DNA from: Saprospiraceae bacterium
GTDB lineage: Bacteria > Bacteroidota > Bacteroidia > Chitinophagales > Saprospiraceae
Reading direction: 5' to 3'
Length of the DNA stretch: 32,239 nt
Assembly (NCBI GenBank): GCA_020628645.1
Contig: JAHDES010000069.1
Location: 1-32,239 of the forward strand
Shown: one piece after another, positions 1 to 7,492 of the stretch
Layout: each line of letters starts with the position of its first letter
How positions within the stretch are numbered: the stretch's first letter is position 1
Program-made: the position numbers and the translations under genes
Notes under the pieces: model-generated
Databases searched by the model: none
Seen by the model: the letters and a program-made list of their open reading frames with translations, nothing else
What the model was told of the DNA's origin: nothing

Positions 1-53
1 AGTTAGATACAAACACTGATTCTGCTGTTAAGAAGATGATTATCATCGAATAA
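1..53 (+). CDS. C-terminal end of an unidentified protein (partial)
   Basis: The only long-range open frame entering from the left edge reads LDTNTDSAVKKMIIIE and stops at TAA 51-53. It is followed 45 bp later by a strong intrinsic terminator, which supports a real gene end. Too little sequence is present to identify the protein. Confidence 0.5.
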   Translation, partial: LDTNTDSAVKKMIIIE

Positions 54-97
54 TAAAGGAATTCATTACTCTATTTTAGTAGAGTAAATTTCCCCTA

Positions 98-139
98 GGG
101 CTTTATTGCTGGATACTACCAGTAGTAAAGCCCTTTTTT
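98..139 (+). terminator. Strong intrinsic terminator
   Basis: A 15-bp stem (98-112 with 119-133; the outer eight pairs are GGGCTTTA/TAAAGCCC, the inner seven include two G-T pairs) closes a 6-nt loop. It is followed by TTTTTT at 134-139. It ends the transcription unit that enters from the left edge. Confidence 0.85.
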
Positions 140-310
140 ATTTATTCTAGTTCTGAAAAAAGTACAGGTAAAACATTTATAGCTAATTTTAGACAGACTA
201 TAAGAATTTGAATTTTAAACACAGGATATAGGGGATAATTTGTAGATTAGCTTTATCAATTTAAATAATCTTGTATTTGCATAAAAGCAAAATACTTTTT
301 TTAATAAAAC

Positions 311-420
311 ACCTTCTTGACAAATCCCGTGGTCAGTTCAAAATAAAAGAGTAAACGACTGTAAGAAGTGAACGATTTTAGCTTTGAATTGACTTTTTTC
401 ATGGGATTTGTAAAAGAACC
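311..420 (+). repeat. Long hairpin repeat, copy A
   Basis: This is a 110-bp element with a second copy at 30043-30154. Both begin ACCTTCTT and end AGAACC. Inside are nested inverted arms: ACAAATCCCGTG (320-331) against CATGGGATTTGT (400-411), and GTCAGTTCAAA (332-342) against TTTGAATTGAC (383-393), each perfect apart from one G-T pair. The roughly 40-bp middle is less conserved between the copies. The copy ends 14 bp before the aminotransferase start codon. It may be a dispersed palindromic (MITE/REP-like) element or a structured RNA leader; the sequence alone does not decide. Confidence 0.8.
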
Positions 421-434
421 ACAAAACCATACTT

Positions 435-1361
435 ATGCTTCCAGTACATGGCACACATAATGCATTACAAGACGATCGTAATAAAGAGGTTTTGATTTAT
501 ATTAATGGCGAACTATTTCCTAGAAATGAAGCCAAAATATCCGTTTTTGATAGTGGCTATTTAGTAGGAGATGGTATTTGGGAAGCACTTCGTCTACATG
601 AAGGGGTATTAGTTTTTTTAGAGGAGCATCTTAATCGCCTTTGGACAGCAGCTGCTACGGTTGGTATGGATTTAAAAATGACTAAAGAACAGTTGCTGAA
701 AAAAATATGGAAAACAATTGAAGCTAATGACATGTATGATAATGTCCATGTCCGTTTCATGATTACCAGAGGGATAAAAAAAACACCTTCTCAAGACCCT
801 AGATTAACGATCAGTGGCCCAAACTTAGTTATTATAGCAGAGCATAAAAAAGCTGATCCTAATAGTCAAGAAAAAGGAATCACCTTGTTTACAAGTACGA
901 TAAGAAGAGGTTCGCCCGATTATTTAGATCCACGTCTGAATTGTCATAGTAAACTCCATGAAGTGATGGCATTAGTCCAAGCAATTGAAGCGGGGGCTGA
1001 TGAAGCCCTTATGCTTGATATAAATGGCTTTGTTTCTACCTGTAATGCTACTAATTTTTTTATGGTTAAAAATGACGAAGTATGGACGTCTACTGGGCAG
1101 TATTGTATGAATGGAATAACTCGAGGAAATATAATACGAGTATGTAGGGAACAAAATATTCCATGTTTTGAAAGGAATTTCTCTCTTTTTGATGTGTATG
1201 GGGCAGATGAAGCTTTTGTAACTGGAACCTTCGGTGGAGTAACGCCCGTCACCCATGTGGATGGACGCCAAATAGGCGAAGGAAGATTTGGAACTATGGC
1301 ACGTCGTCTTAGTCATTTATATCATGAATTAATAAAATCAGAAGTTGCAAAAGCAAAATGA
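435..1361 (+). CDS. Class IV PLP aminotransferase (branched-chain aminotransferase-like)
   Basis: This 308-residue cytosolic protein has the fold-type IV layout: an N-terminal YINGELFPRNEAKISVFDSG segment, the Schiff-base lysine at K173 (LNCHSKLHEV), and a C-terminal TGITRG-like segment (MNGITRGNII) and GTFGGVTPV, which bind the cofactor phosphate. The family contains branched-chain and D-amino-acid aminotransferases and aminodeoxychorismate lyase; the substrate cannot be named. One oddity is that the glutamate which normally contacts the PLP pyridine nitrogen (G-x-V-x-E) appears to be threonine here (GFVSTCNATN, T202). The stop overlaps the start of the sulfotransferase-like gene (ATGA), so the two are almost certainly co-translated and may act on the same metabolite. 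Hairpin repeat copy A lies just upstream. Confidence 0.85.
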   Translation: MLPVHGTHNALQDDRNKEVLIYINGELFPRNEAKISVFDSGYLVGDGIWEALRLHEGVLVFLEEHLNRLWTAAATVGMDLKMTKEQLLKKIWKTIEANDMYDNVHVRFMITRGIKKTPSQDPRLTISGPNLVIIAEHKKADPNSQEKGITLFTSTIRRGSPDYLDPRLNCHSKLHEVMALVQAIEAGADEALMLDINGFVSTCNATNFFMVKNDEVWTSTGQYCMNGITRGNIIRVCREQNIPCFERNFSLFDVYGADEAFVTGTFGGVTPVTHVDGRQIGEGRFGTMARRLSHLYHELIKSEVAKAK

Positions 1362-2077
1362 TACGAATAAACCTTTGGTCTGGTCCACGAAACATTTCTA
1401 CTGCATTGATGTATTCATTTGCTCAACGTACAGATTGTACCGTCTTTGATGAACCACTCTATGCTCATTACTTAGCTAACACAAATGCAAAAACATATCA
1501 TCCAGGATCTGATGAAATCCTTTCAACAATGGAAAATGATGGTAATAAAGTTATAGCCATGATGAAAGGTCCTCACCCCTCCCCTATTGCTTTTTTCAAA
1601 CAAATGACCCATCATTTAATTCAGCTAGATTGGTCATTTATGGATGATATGATTAATATTATTTTGACGCGGAATCCAGTTGAAATGCTTCCTTCTTATG
1701 TAGAACAAGTTGAACAACCAAGTCTTCAGGATGTTGGGTATGCTGCCCATATTGAGTTGTTGAATTATTTAAAGCAAAAAAGACAGAAAATCATTGTTTT
1801 AGATGGTAAAAACGTATTGTTAAACCCTAGAAAAGTCCTGAGTGAGTTGTGTAGCACCATAAATATTCCTTTTGATGAAAATATGCTCTTGTGGGAAGCT
1901 GGAGAACGGCCCGAAGATGGTTGTTGGGCGAAATATTGGTATAAAAATGTACATCAATCTACAGGTTTCGCGCCTTATCGCCCCAAAACTGCCCCTTTCC
2001 CAAAACATTTAGAGAACTTACTCGAAGAATGTCGTCCTTATTATGAGCAACTACGGGAATTATCTATAAAAGCATAG
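1358..2077 (+). CDS. Sulfotransferase-like P-loop protein
   Basis: This 239-residue protein starts with a 5'-phosphosulfate-binding-loop-like motif (INLWSGPRNISTALMYSF, about residues 3-20). It has a second PAPS-site-like segment, ILTRNPVEMLPSYVEQ, and a late acidic/aromatic region. This matches the sulfotransferase-like P-loop family that often accompanies class IV aminotransferases. As I recall, plant 'branched-chain aminotransferase-like' proteins combine related modules, but I could not check this. The ATG overlaps the upstream stop by four bases. PAPS would come from the cysC and cysD genes found 29 kb away in this window. Whether it transfers sulfate or has been recruited for another phosphate chemistry is not clear from sequence. 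Confidence 0.75.
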   Translation: MIRINLWSGPRNISTALMYSFAQRTDCTVFDEPLYAHYLANTNAKTYHPGSDEILSTMENDGNKVIAMMKGPHPSPIAFFKQMTHHLIQLDWSFMDDMINIILTRNPVEMLPSYVEQVEQPSLQDVGYAAHIELLNYLKQKRQKIIVLDGKNVLLNPRKVLSELCSTINIPFDENMLLWEAGERPEDGCWAKYWYKNVHQSTGFAPYRPKTAPFPKHLENLLEECRPYYEQLRELSIKA

Positions 2078-2138
2078 ATAATTGAATTTAATAAGAAATG
2101 ACATTTGTAATTGAAGATGTTTTACACTAATCTATGTT

Positions 2139-2771
2139 TTATTCAGCTTTAAATTCGATTGTAATTATTTCACTAAACTCTTTACAATCCTTTTCATAAT
2201 ATTGCAATTTTTTAATAAATTTTTCAACACCTTTTAGGGCTTCTTTATCAAAATCTGGTCTTAAAGATTGTACGACTTTCAGTTCTTTTACAGCACATTT
2301 TTTATCTAAGTGAACATGTATTTTAACGATACCTGAAATTCCTTCTTCACTTGCTTTCGGTGGGTATTTGACAGGAATTGAAATCTGAGGTAAGATTCTC
2401 TCTTTTTTATCATAATCATAGAAATAAGGCTTTCCATTTGTATCCACTTCTCTCCAAATGCCATATTTATCATTAGATAATAATTTGCCCTTATCATATT
2501 TTCGTATTCTTCTTAATTTTCCTTGAGGATCGTATGTTTTCCAATCTCCATTTTTCTTATTTAAATGATAGAAACCGACCTCTTTGATTTGACCATTTTG
2601 AAAATAGAGCTTGTATTCGTGGTGTTTTACATATTTCTTCTTTTTGAGTACAGAATATTCCTTTTCAATGGTTTCTCGACCTTGAAATTTTTCAGTGATC
2701 TTCTTTAATTTTTGTGCGGATAATAAAAAAGGTAGTCCAATGAATAGTATAAATAAAATACTCTTTTTCAT
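2139..2771 (-). CDS. Secreted MORN-like/TonB C-terminal protein
   Basis: I chose the ATG at 2769-2771 because it opens a clear signal peptide, MKKSILFILFIGLPFLLSAQ, giving 210 residues; an open frame extends 25 codons further upstream without a signal. The middle contains repeats of the kind YFQNGQIKEVGFYHLNKKNG and TYDPQGKLRRIRKYDKGK (MORN_2/toxin-antitoxin_15-like). The last 80 residues (PPKASEEGISGIVKIHVHLD, then a DFDKEAL segment) resemble a TonB C-terminal domain. There is no N-terminal membrane anchor, so it is probably a periplasmic or outer-membrane-associated relative rather than an energy transducer. It is a single gene converging on the sulfotransferase gene. Confidence 0.75.
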   Translation of the reverse strand: MKKSILFILFIGLPFLLSAQKLKKITEKFQGRETIEKEYSVLKKKKYVKHHEYKLYFQNGQIKEVGFYHLNKKNGDWKTYDPQGKLRRIRKYDKGKLLSNDKYGIWREVDTNGKPYFYDYDKKERILPQISIPVKYPPKASEEGISGIVKIHVHLDKKCAVKELKVVQSLRPDFDKEALKGVEKFIKKLQYYEKDCKEFSEIITIEFKAE

Positions 2772-2922
2772 AAAAATAGATATATTCACTTTCAAGATGC
2801 CTGTATCATTTGATTTGGTGTATAGAGAGGGATCTGAATTATACAACTTTGTAATTAGTTTAAAGAACTCAGAAGATAGAGCAATTACAGCAATTTATTT
2901 CGATGTAATGGATATCATTAAG

Positions 2923-4077
2923 CTATTTAAGACTTTTTAGCGCATTTATGGATTCAACCCCTAGTTGCACCATATTATTTTTTAATTGATCGCTAAGAAT
3001 CTCTACGACATGATCGCCTCCATATTTTCCTAGTGCAGCAATTCCATACATAAAAGCACGTCCAAGTAATACAAAATCTGCCCCTAATTTCAATGCTCTC
3101 AATATATCTAAACCCGATCGAACGCCACTGTCAAATAAAATAGCCGTTTTTCCATTGACAGCTTCTACAATAGACGGTAAAACTTCAATGGACGCAGGTG
3201 CACCATCAAATTGGCGACCACCATGATTGGATACCACTATCCCATCAAAGCCAATATGTATAGCTTTTAAAGCATCTTCTGGATGTAAAATTCCTTTTAG
3301 CAAAATAGTACCCTTCCATTCTTCTCTTAATTCCTGACAAATTTCCCAAGATAGATTACCTCCTAAACGATCTCTACTGAATTTACCTACAGACATCATA
3401 TCACCAAATTCAGAATAATCTGCAATCATCCTGAGATTGGGTAAACCTCTTTTGAGCGTGTAATAAGACCAAACGGGATGAGTGATTCCTTGCCAAATAA
3501 ATTGAGGTGTAATCTTGGGGGGCATTTGCATGCCTGCCCTTTTGGTACGCTCTCTACGACTAGGTGTTGGTACATCAGCTGTAACTACTAAGGTGTGAAA
3601 TCCATTCTTTGCAGCTCGTTCTAAAAATAATTTTCGTAATTGTTTTTCTTTAGGCGGATATAATTGAAACCAGCCCATCTCTCCTACCCTTTCTCCTACA
3701 GTTTCTGGAGTTTCTGTAGCAACGGTACTGAGTGTATAGGGAATTTGACATCGAACAGCCGTTTCTGCTAACAAAAGTTCAGCTTTGGGCCACATTAAAC
3801 CTGTAAGACCTACAGGAGCAATTCCGAAAGGCGCAGAATACGTTTTGCCAAATAGATTTGTTTTTATTTTGGGTTGTAATTGTCCTTTACAAAATTGAGG
3901 AGCTAAAACGATAGCATTTAAGGCGTCTCTATTTCGTTTAATTAGTTGTTCATTGCCTGTACCCGTTTGTAAATATTCCCATGCTACATTGGGAATGCGT
4001 TTTTGTGCTTTTTTTGCTAAATCATTGATTGCAGGATATTGATTAAGCCATTTTTCCTTAAAGTCATTATAACTCAT
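2923..4077 (-). CDS. FMN-dependent alpha-hydroxyacid dehydrogenase/oxidase
   Basis: This 384-residue protein (start ATG at 4075-4077; TTG at 4086 is less likely) covers the whole TIM barrel of the L-lactate dehydrogenase/glycolate oxidase family. Visible landmarks are FGIAPVGLTGL for FMN binding, STVATETPE, the arginine/aspartate segment VVTADVPTPSRRE, and the signature SNHGGRQFDGAPAS with catalytic His285. FDSGVRSG and LLGRAFMYG bind the FMN phosphate. It oxidises an L-2-hydroxyacid such as lactate, glycolate or mandelate to the 2-oxoacid; the sequence does not fix the substrate or electron acceptor. It is a single gene upstream of the TonB-like gene on the same strand, 151 bp away. Confidence 0.9.
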   Translation of the reverse strand: MSYNDFKEKWLNQYPAINDLAKKAQKRIPNVAWEYLQTGTGNEQLIKRNRDALNAIVLAPQFCKGQLQPKIKTNLFGKTYSAPFGIAPVGLTGLMWPKAELLLAETAVRCQIPYTLSTVATETPETVGERVGEMGWFQLYPPKEKQLRKLFLERAAKNGFHTLVVTADVPTPSRRERTKRAGMQMPPKITPQFIWQGITHPVWSYYTLKRGLPNLRMIADYSEFGDMMSVGKFSRDRLGGNLSWEICQELREEWKGTILLKGILHPEDALKAIHIGFDGIVVSNHGGRQFDGAPASIEVLPSIVEAVNGKTAILFDSGVRSGLDILRALKLGADFVLLGRAFMYGIAALGKYGGDHVVEILSDQLKNNMVQLGVESINALKSLK

Positions 4078-4567
4078 TAAAGGCAATTATTACTATTAAT
4101 TTAGAAATAATCACAATATACTAAATTAAGGGTTTTTATTGTCCTTGGAGCCAGAAGGATTAATTTTATGAAAGACTAATTTTCTAGCTTTTTATTTCTT
4201 TGATACTATTATTTTAGTGTGTTTTTAACAATAAGTAGGTATAGGGATATTCCACCATATTGGTGATGTTTTTTTAGGAATTATTATACCTTTTTTGTAC
4301 TTTTATAAAAGTAATACAAAATTTAGTAGTTCATAACATACTACTATCTACTACACGGTGATTTATATTTGCCTGATTTACAGGAACTTCATCCATACAA
4401 CTCACCAATGGTTTATAATAATTTAGAGTCTGAAATTTTAAAATAATAAGTTTTACATCCCGCGAATATGCTCAAATAAATTGACTTTGAACACAATTTC
4501 ATGTTTATAAGTTAAGTATAGTTTCGTAGCGTATTTTAGGATATAGAACAAAAAGCGTGTTAAAAAA
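4078..4567. other. AT-rich intergenic region, no gene seen
   Basis: About 490 bp between divergent genes. The only structure I see is a 7-bp inverted repeat, TAGTAGT (4324-4330) with ACTACTA (4340-4346). Short frames here have no recognisable protein features. The promoters of the dehydrogenase (leftward) and the HNH gene (rightward) should lie here, but I find no convincing consensus. Confidence 0.4.
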
Positions 4568-5143
4568 ATGAATATCGAAAACCGAGTTAGAAATAACTGG
4601 GGAGAGCGTTGGGCTAAATATGTGTCCGAAACGCCTACCAAACAGCATGATTATTTCATATCTGATCATGGTCGAATTAAAAGCGTACATAAAACAACTG
4701 GCCGAGAAAGTTTATTAAAAGGTTCAATTACTGGTGGTTTTAGAACGCTTAATCTTCGCTTACTAGGAAACAAGAATGCAGCCGTTTATTTGCACAAATT
4801 TATTGCAGAACATTTCTTAGAAAAAGACGATGAAGAACAAACATTTGTGATTCATAAAGATGGAGATAAAAATAATAATCATTTTACTAACCTTCGTTGG
4901 GCCACACAACGTGAATTAACAGATTGGCAAATTGAACAAGGGGTTTATGATTTAAACAATCGAAAATTGAGTCCTCTTACTAAAATGACAGAAGCAAAAG
5001 TTCGTCTACTTAAAAAGAGATTAAAAGAAGGTAAAACCAAAAAGAAAATCCTTGCGAGAAGTTTCGGAATCACAACTATGCAAGTAAGTCGTATAGCTTC
5101 TGGAGAAAACTGGGGGCATGTTACAATTGATGATGACGATTAA
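4568..5143 (+). CDS. NUMOD4/HNH protein with C-terminal helix-turn-helix
   Basis: This 191-residue protein has three parts. An N-terminal NUMOD4-like segment (YFISDHGRIKSV, about residues 35-46). An HNH_3-type core, with the ExxxVIHKDGDKNNNHFTNLRW-like signature around H96-W111. A C-terminal basic helix-turn-helix (LTKMTEAKVRLLKKRLKEG, then ARSFGITTMQVSRIASGENW) like the DNA-binding repeats of intron-encoded endonucleases. The architecture is that of free-standing phage or intron homing nucleases. No intron, intein or phage genes flank it. The usual first HNH histidine pair reads VIHKDG here, so activity is uncertain and a role as a DNA-binding regulator is possible. Confidence 0.75.
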   Translation: MNIENRVRNNWGERWAKYVSETPTKQHDYFISDHGRIKSVHKTTGRESLLKGSITGGFRTLNLRLLGNKNAAVYLHKFIAEHFLEKDDEEQTFVIHKDGDKNNNHFTNLRWATQRELTDWQIEQGVYDLNNRKLSPLTKMTEAKVRLLKKRLKEGKTKKKILARSFGITTMQVSRIASGENWGHVTIDDDD

Positions 5144-5168
5144 TTTTTATTGATTCACCTCTTGCTAT

Positions 5169-5687
5169 TTAATCTCCGATCAATAATTGGAAAGCTTCTA
5201 TGAGTAATTCATCATTGAATGGTTGAATTACATCTCCTCTTTCATTAAATGCAATATCAGTATGATACATTGCTAATGAACTTACTATTTGTGTGTCAAG
5301 TGCCTGTAGGGTATATAATAATGATTGCATTGCTTTTTCTCCTCTAGGGGCTTTGGGGGTATAAGTAATGGCTAACACTTTTTTGTGGGCAATAGTACCT
5401 GGACTTGTTAGCCACTCTAGACAATTTTTTAGTGCTGCTGGAATATTATGTAGATATTCAGGAGTAGCTATCACTATGGCATCTGCTCTTGTTAATTGTT
5501 CCCTAAACGCTATAACCTTTATCGGCAAAGGATTTTGATCTAATATAGGCTGATACAGCGGTAGTTGGTCAAGAAATGGGCAATCTTTGATGGATAGGTT
5601 TTTATGGCTTTGGGCCATATAGTTTAAAAGGCATTTTGTTTTTGAATTTGGTCGCAAAGAACCAGATATAGTTATAATATTTTGCAT
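5169..5687 (-). CDS. NAD(P)H-dependent FMN reductase family flavodoxin-like protein
   Basis: This 172-residue protein has the flavodoxin-like fold of the NADPH-dependent FMN reductase family (ArsH/ChrR/SsuE-type). ISGSLRPNSKTKCLL at the N-terminus is the FMN phosphate loop. ADAIVIATPEYLHNIPAALKNCLEWL in the middle carries the family PEY-x-x-x-P motif. The likely role is reduction of FMN, quinones or metal/azo compounds using NAD(P)H in the cytosol. The substrate cannot be inferred, as the neighbours are unrelated. The gene converges on the HNH gene with a 25-bp gap. Confidence 0.88.
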   Translation of the reverse strand: MQNIITISGSLRPNSKTKCLLNYMAQSHKNLSIKDCPFLDQLPLYQPILDQNPLPIKVIAFREQLTRADAIVIATPEYLHNIPAALKNCLEWLTSPGTIAHKKVLAITYTPKAPRGEKAMQSLLYTLQALDTQIVSSLAMYHTDIAFNERGDVIQPFNDELLIEAFQLLIGD

Positions 5688-5876
5688 TCTATGGATTTTG
5701 GAATAATGTATTCTTAAAATTGAGCATTAATTAATGTAGACCTCTCCTACTCTACTTTATTCAAATTTAGAATTATTTTTATTTAAAAGCATTCAATTAA
5801 TTTGTCTTTATTTGCCTTCCTAAAGCGTAACTTTATGTTTTATTAACTTTTATTACTTTATATAATTTTGTCTCTT

Positions 5877-6362
5877 ATGAAAAATTTGACAACATTAACC
5901 TTTTCATTCTTTCTAATAATTTCACTAATTGCTTGTGGTAGTCCCGAGAAACCTAAAAAAGCAATATCCAATCCAAATAACAAAACTAAAACAGTAACAA
6001 CTACTTCCTCATCTTCTAACACCAAAAAAGAGGATACCGCCCAAAATAATACAACGCAAACTAAGCCTACTCCCCCTGAACATTTAGAAACGGCAAAAGA
6101 AATAATAGCTTCTATAAGTTCGAGTGATATTGAAGCTGTAGATGCAGAAACAAAGTATAAAATGTTTTGTGCTGCTTGCCATGGATTTACAGGAGATTTA
6201 AATGTTAATGGAGCAAAAGATTTAACCATTTCTAAAGTTAGTTTGGTAGAAAGTGTTGCCCAAGTATACTATGGAAAGGGATTAATGAATGCACATAAAG
6301 ACCTAATGGAGAAATCAGAAATAGTAGCAGTCGCAAAATATATTGAAACATTGCGAAAATAA
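5877..6362 (+). CDS. Cytochrome c lipoprotein
   Basis: I chose ATG 5877 (161 residues). It begins a lipoprotein signal peptide ending LIACGSP, with the lipidated cysteine near residue 20. A roughly 50-residue Lys/Thr/Ser-rich linker follows, then a single class I cytochrome c domain with the haem motif C98-A-A-C101-H102 and a likely axial methionine in KGLMNAHKDLM. The protein is therefore a membrane-anchored periplasmic electron carrier. TAATTTTG at 5863-5870 fits the Bacteroidota -7 box but ends six bases before the ATG, so a leaderless transcript is possible. A strong terminator follows. Confidence 0.88.
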   Translation: MKNLTTLTFSFFLIISLIACGSPEKPKKAISNPNNKTKTVTTTSSSSNTKKEDTAQNNTTQTKPTPPEHLETAKEIIASISSSDIEAVDAETKYKMFCAACHGFTGDLNVNGAKDLTISKVSLVESVAQVYYGKGLMNAHKDLMEKSEIVAVAKYIETLRK

Positions 6363-6380
6363 TCCTTCCAGTTGTCCATT

Positions 6381-6420
6381 ATTTAGAGAAAATATTTCAT
6401 AAATAATATTTTCTCTAAAT
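6381..6420 (+). terminator. Perfect 16-bp hairpin after the cytochrome c gene
   Basis: The arms at 6381-6396 and 6405-6420 are exactly complementary around an 8-nt loop. The hairpin starts 19 bp after the cytochrome stop and is followed by TTCCCCTTCTATTTTG. The very long stem suggests a terminator or an mRNA 3'-end stabiliser; the T-tract is weak. Confidence 0.65.
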
Positions 6421-6573
6421 TTCCCCTTCTATTTTGTCTGTTTTTAAGCCATTGTTTTTATTACAACATGTATTATCCTAGTTTCTAATATAAAACAGCT
6501 TAAAAGCCCTATAATAGCTTCGTTTGCTACTTTTTTCTTGCCTGCCGTTTATTAATTGCGCCTCATGTTAAAT

Positions 6574-6618
6574 AATAAGTTTAATCATTTTAATATTATT
6601 AAAATGATTAAACTTATT
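6574..6618. repeat. 45-bp near-perfect palindrome, candidate partition site or operator
   Basis: Arms of 22 bp (6574-6595 and 6597-6618) are perfectly complementary around a single central T. The left arm starts AATAAGTTTAATC. Each arm contains the octamer AAAATGAT (6601-6608) or its complement ATCATTTT (6584-6591), which recurs downstream. The position directly upstream of a ParA/small-basic-protein pair suggests a binding site for the small partner protein. Confidence 0.7.
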
Positions 6619-6682
6619 TATGCTTTTAATGATATTAAAGTGTTTTATGTTTTAATTCTTTTTTAAATGTATTTATATTTTT

Positions 6683-6772
6683 AAAATGATTTATCATTTT
6701 TTTTATTTAAAATATTTTATACCTTTGAATAGGATTAAATATTTTAAATGTATTAAACAAATCAATCATTTT
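6683..6772. promoter_or_regulatory. AAAATGAT iteron cluster and promoter of the ParA operon
   Basis: AAAATGAT at 6683-6690 and ATCATTTT at 6693-6700 form an 8-bp inverted pair with a 2-bp spacer; another ATCATTTT lies at 6765-6772, just before the start codon. Between them, TACCTTTG at 6720-6727 matches the Bacteroidota -7 box TAnnTTTG, so the inverted pair would sit near the -33 position. This arrangement fits autorepression by the operon's own DNA-binding protein. Confidence 0.55.
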
Positions 6773-6775
6773 TAA

Positions 6776-7480
6776 ATGGGAAAAGTTATTATATTCGGTA
6801 ATCAAAAAGGAGGGGTAGGAAAGTCCACATGTACATTACTTGCAGCAAATGCATTAGCGTCCGCACCATTCAACTTAAAAGTATCGATCATAGATTTAGA
6901 TGAACAACAAACCATAGGATTTTTACACGAAGGTGAAGTTTCTCGAGGAACGCATCCTATTTGGAATTTAATCGCTTATCCAGAATCAATTACAGGAGGA
7001 AAAATTCATAAATTTTTAAAAGTATTTAACCAAGCCTTAGATGAATACGATATAGTATTTGTGGATTTACCAGGATATTTGGATGAAGGAGGAAAAACAG
7101 ATACAGTGAGTCCCATGGCAGATTATATTTTCATTCCATTTACACCTAGTGATAAAGATACCTATAGTACAGAAACCTATTTGTTAGCAATGGTAGATAA
7201 AATCAAACAAGTAAAGGAAGAACAAGAACGAGAGTTAAAAGTCGTTCCATTTGCCAATAAAATTGATATGCGTATTCGATCACAAGTCGCTTATGCAAAG
7301 AGTATTCTTACAGATTTTCAAGAAATCCATCAAGTAAAAGGAATGCAAAATATGCTTGGCTTGTATAAAGATCATGCCAATACAGGAATTGATACCAATT
7401 TATATGGAGGAATTAATGATTCTCAGTCCATCAATTTGACCAAATGGGTAAATGAAATGTATACAATAATTAAAGAGTAA
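6776..7480 (+). CDS. ParA/MinD-type partition ATPase
   Basis: This 234-residue protein has a deviant Walker A at its very N-terminus (NQKGGVGKST, residues 9-18), VSIIDLDEQQT as the A' motif and DIVFVDLPGY as Walker B. The absence of an N-terminal helix-turn-helix places it with short (type Ib-like) ParA ATPases, which act with a small DNA-binding partner on a nearby centromere-like site. The partner is probably the gene 12 bp downstream, and the site is probably the palindrome/iteron region upstream. The cassette would be typical of a plasmid or an integrated element; the neighbours here look chromosomal, so it may be a remnant or a domesticated copy. Confidence 0.88.
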   Translation: MGKVIIFGNQKGGVGKSTCTLLAANALASAPFNLKVSIIDLDEQQTIGFLHEGEVSRGTHPIWNLIAYPESITGGKIHKFLKVFNQALDEYDIVFVDLPGYLDEGGKTDTVSPMADYIFIPFTPSDKDTYSTETYLLAMVDKIKQVKEEQERELKVVPFANKIDMRIRSQVAYAKSILTDFQEIHQVKGMQNMLGLYKDHANTGIDTNLYGGINDSQSINLTKWVNEMYTIIKE

Positions 7481-7492
7481 ACCGTAGATATT

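Larger units (their letters stand above)
54..434. other. Intergenic region: terminator plus long hairpin repeat
   Basis: This 381-bp gap holds the terminator at 98-139 and the hairpin repeat at 311-420. Between them is AT-rich sequence with a possible weak promoter: TTG near 271 and TACTTTTT at 293-300, which lacks the final G of the Bacteroidota -7 consensus. If used, it would place the hairpin in the 5' leader of the aminotransferase gene. I see no gene here. Confidence 0.5.
6363..6775. other. Intergenic region with palindrome and iterons ahead of the ParA gene
   Basis: 413 bp between genes. It holds the hairpin at 6381-6420, the 45-bp palindrome at 6574-6618, further AAAATGAT copies, and the -7 box at 6720-6727. 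From about 6570 the sequence is extremely AT-rich, as is usual for partition sites, origins and operator regions. No gene is seen. Confidence 0.6.

Noticed and set aside
2695-2940. Rightward 81-codon open frame
   Set aside because: It overlaps the signal peptide region of the leftward TonB-like gene and has no protein features or start signal.
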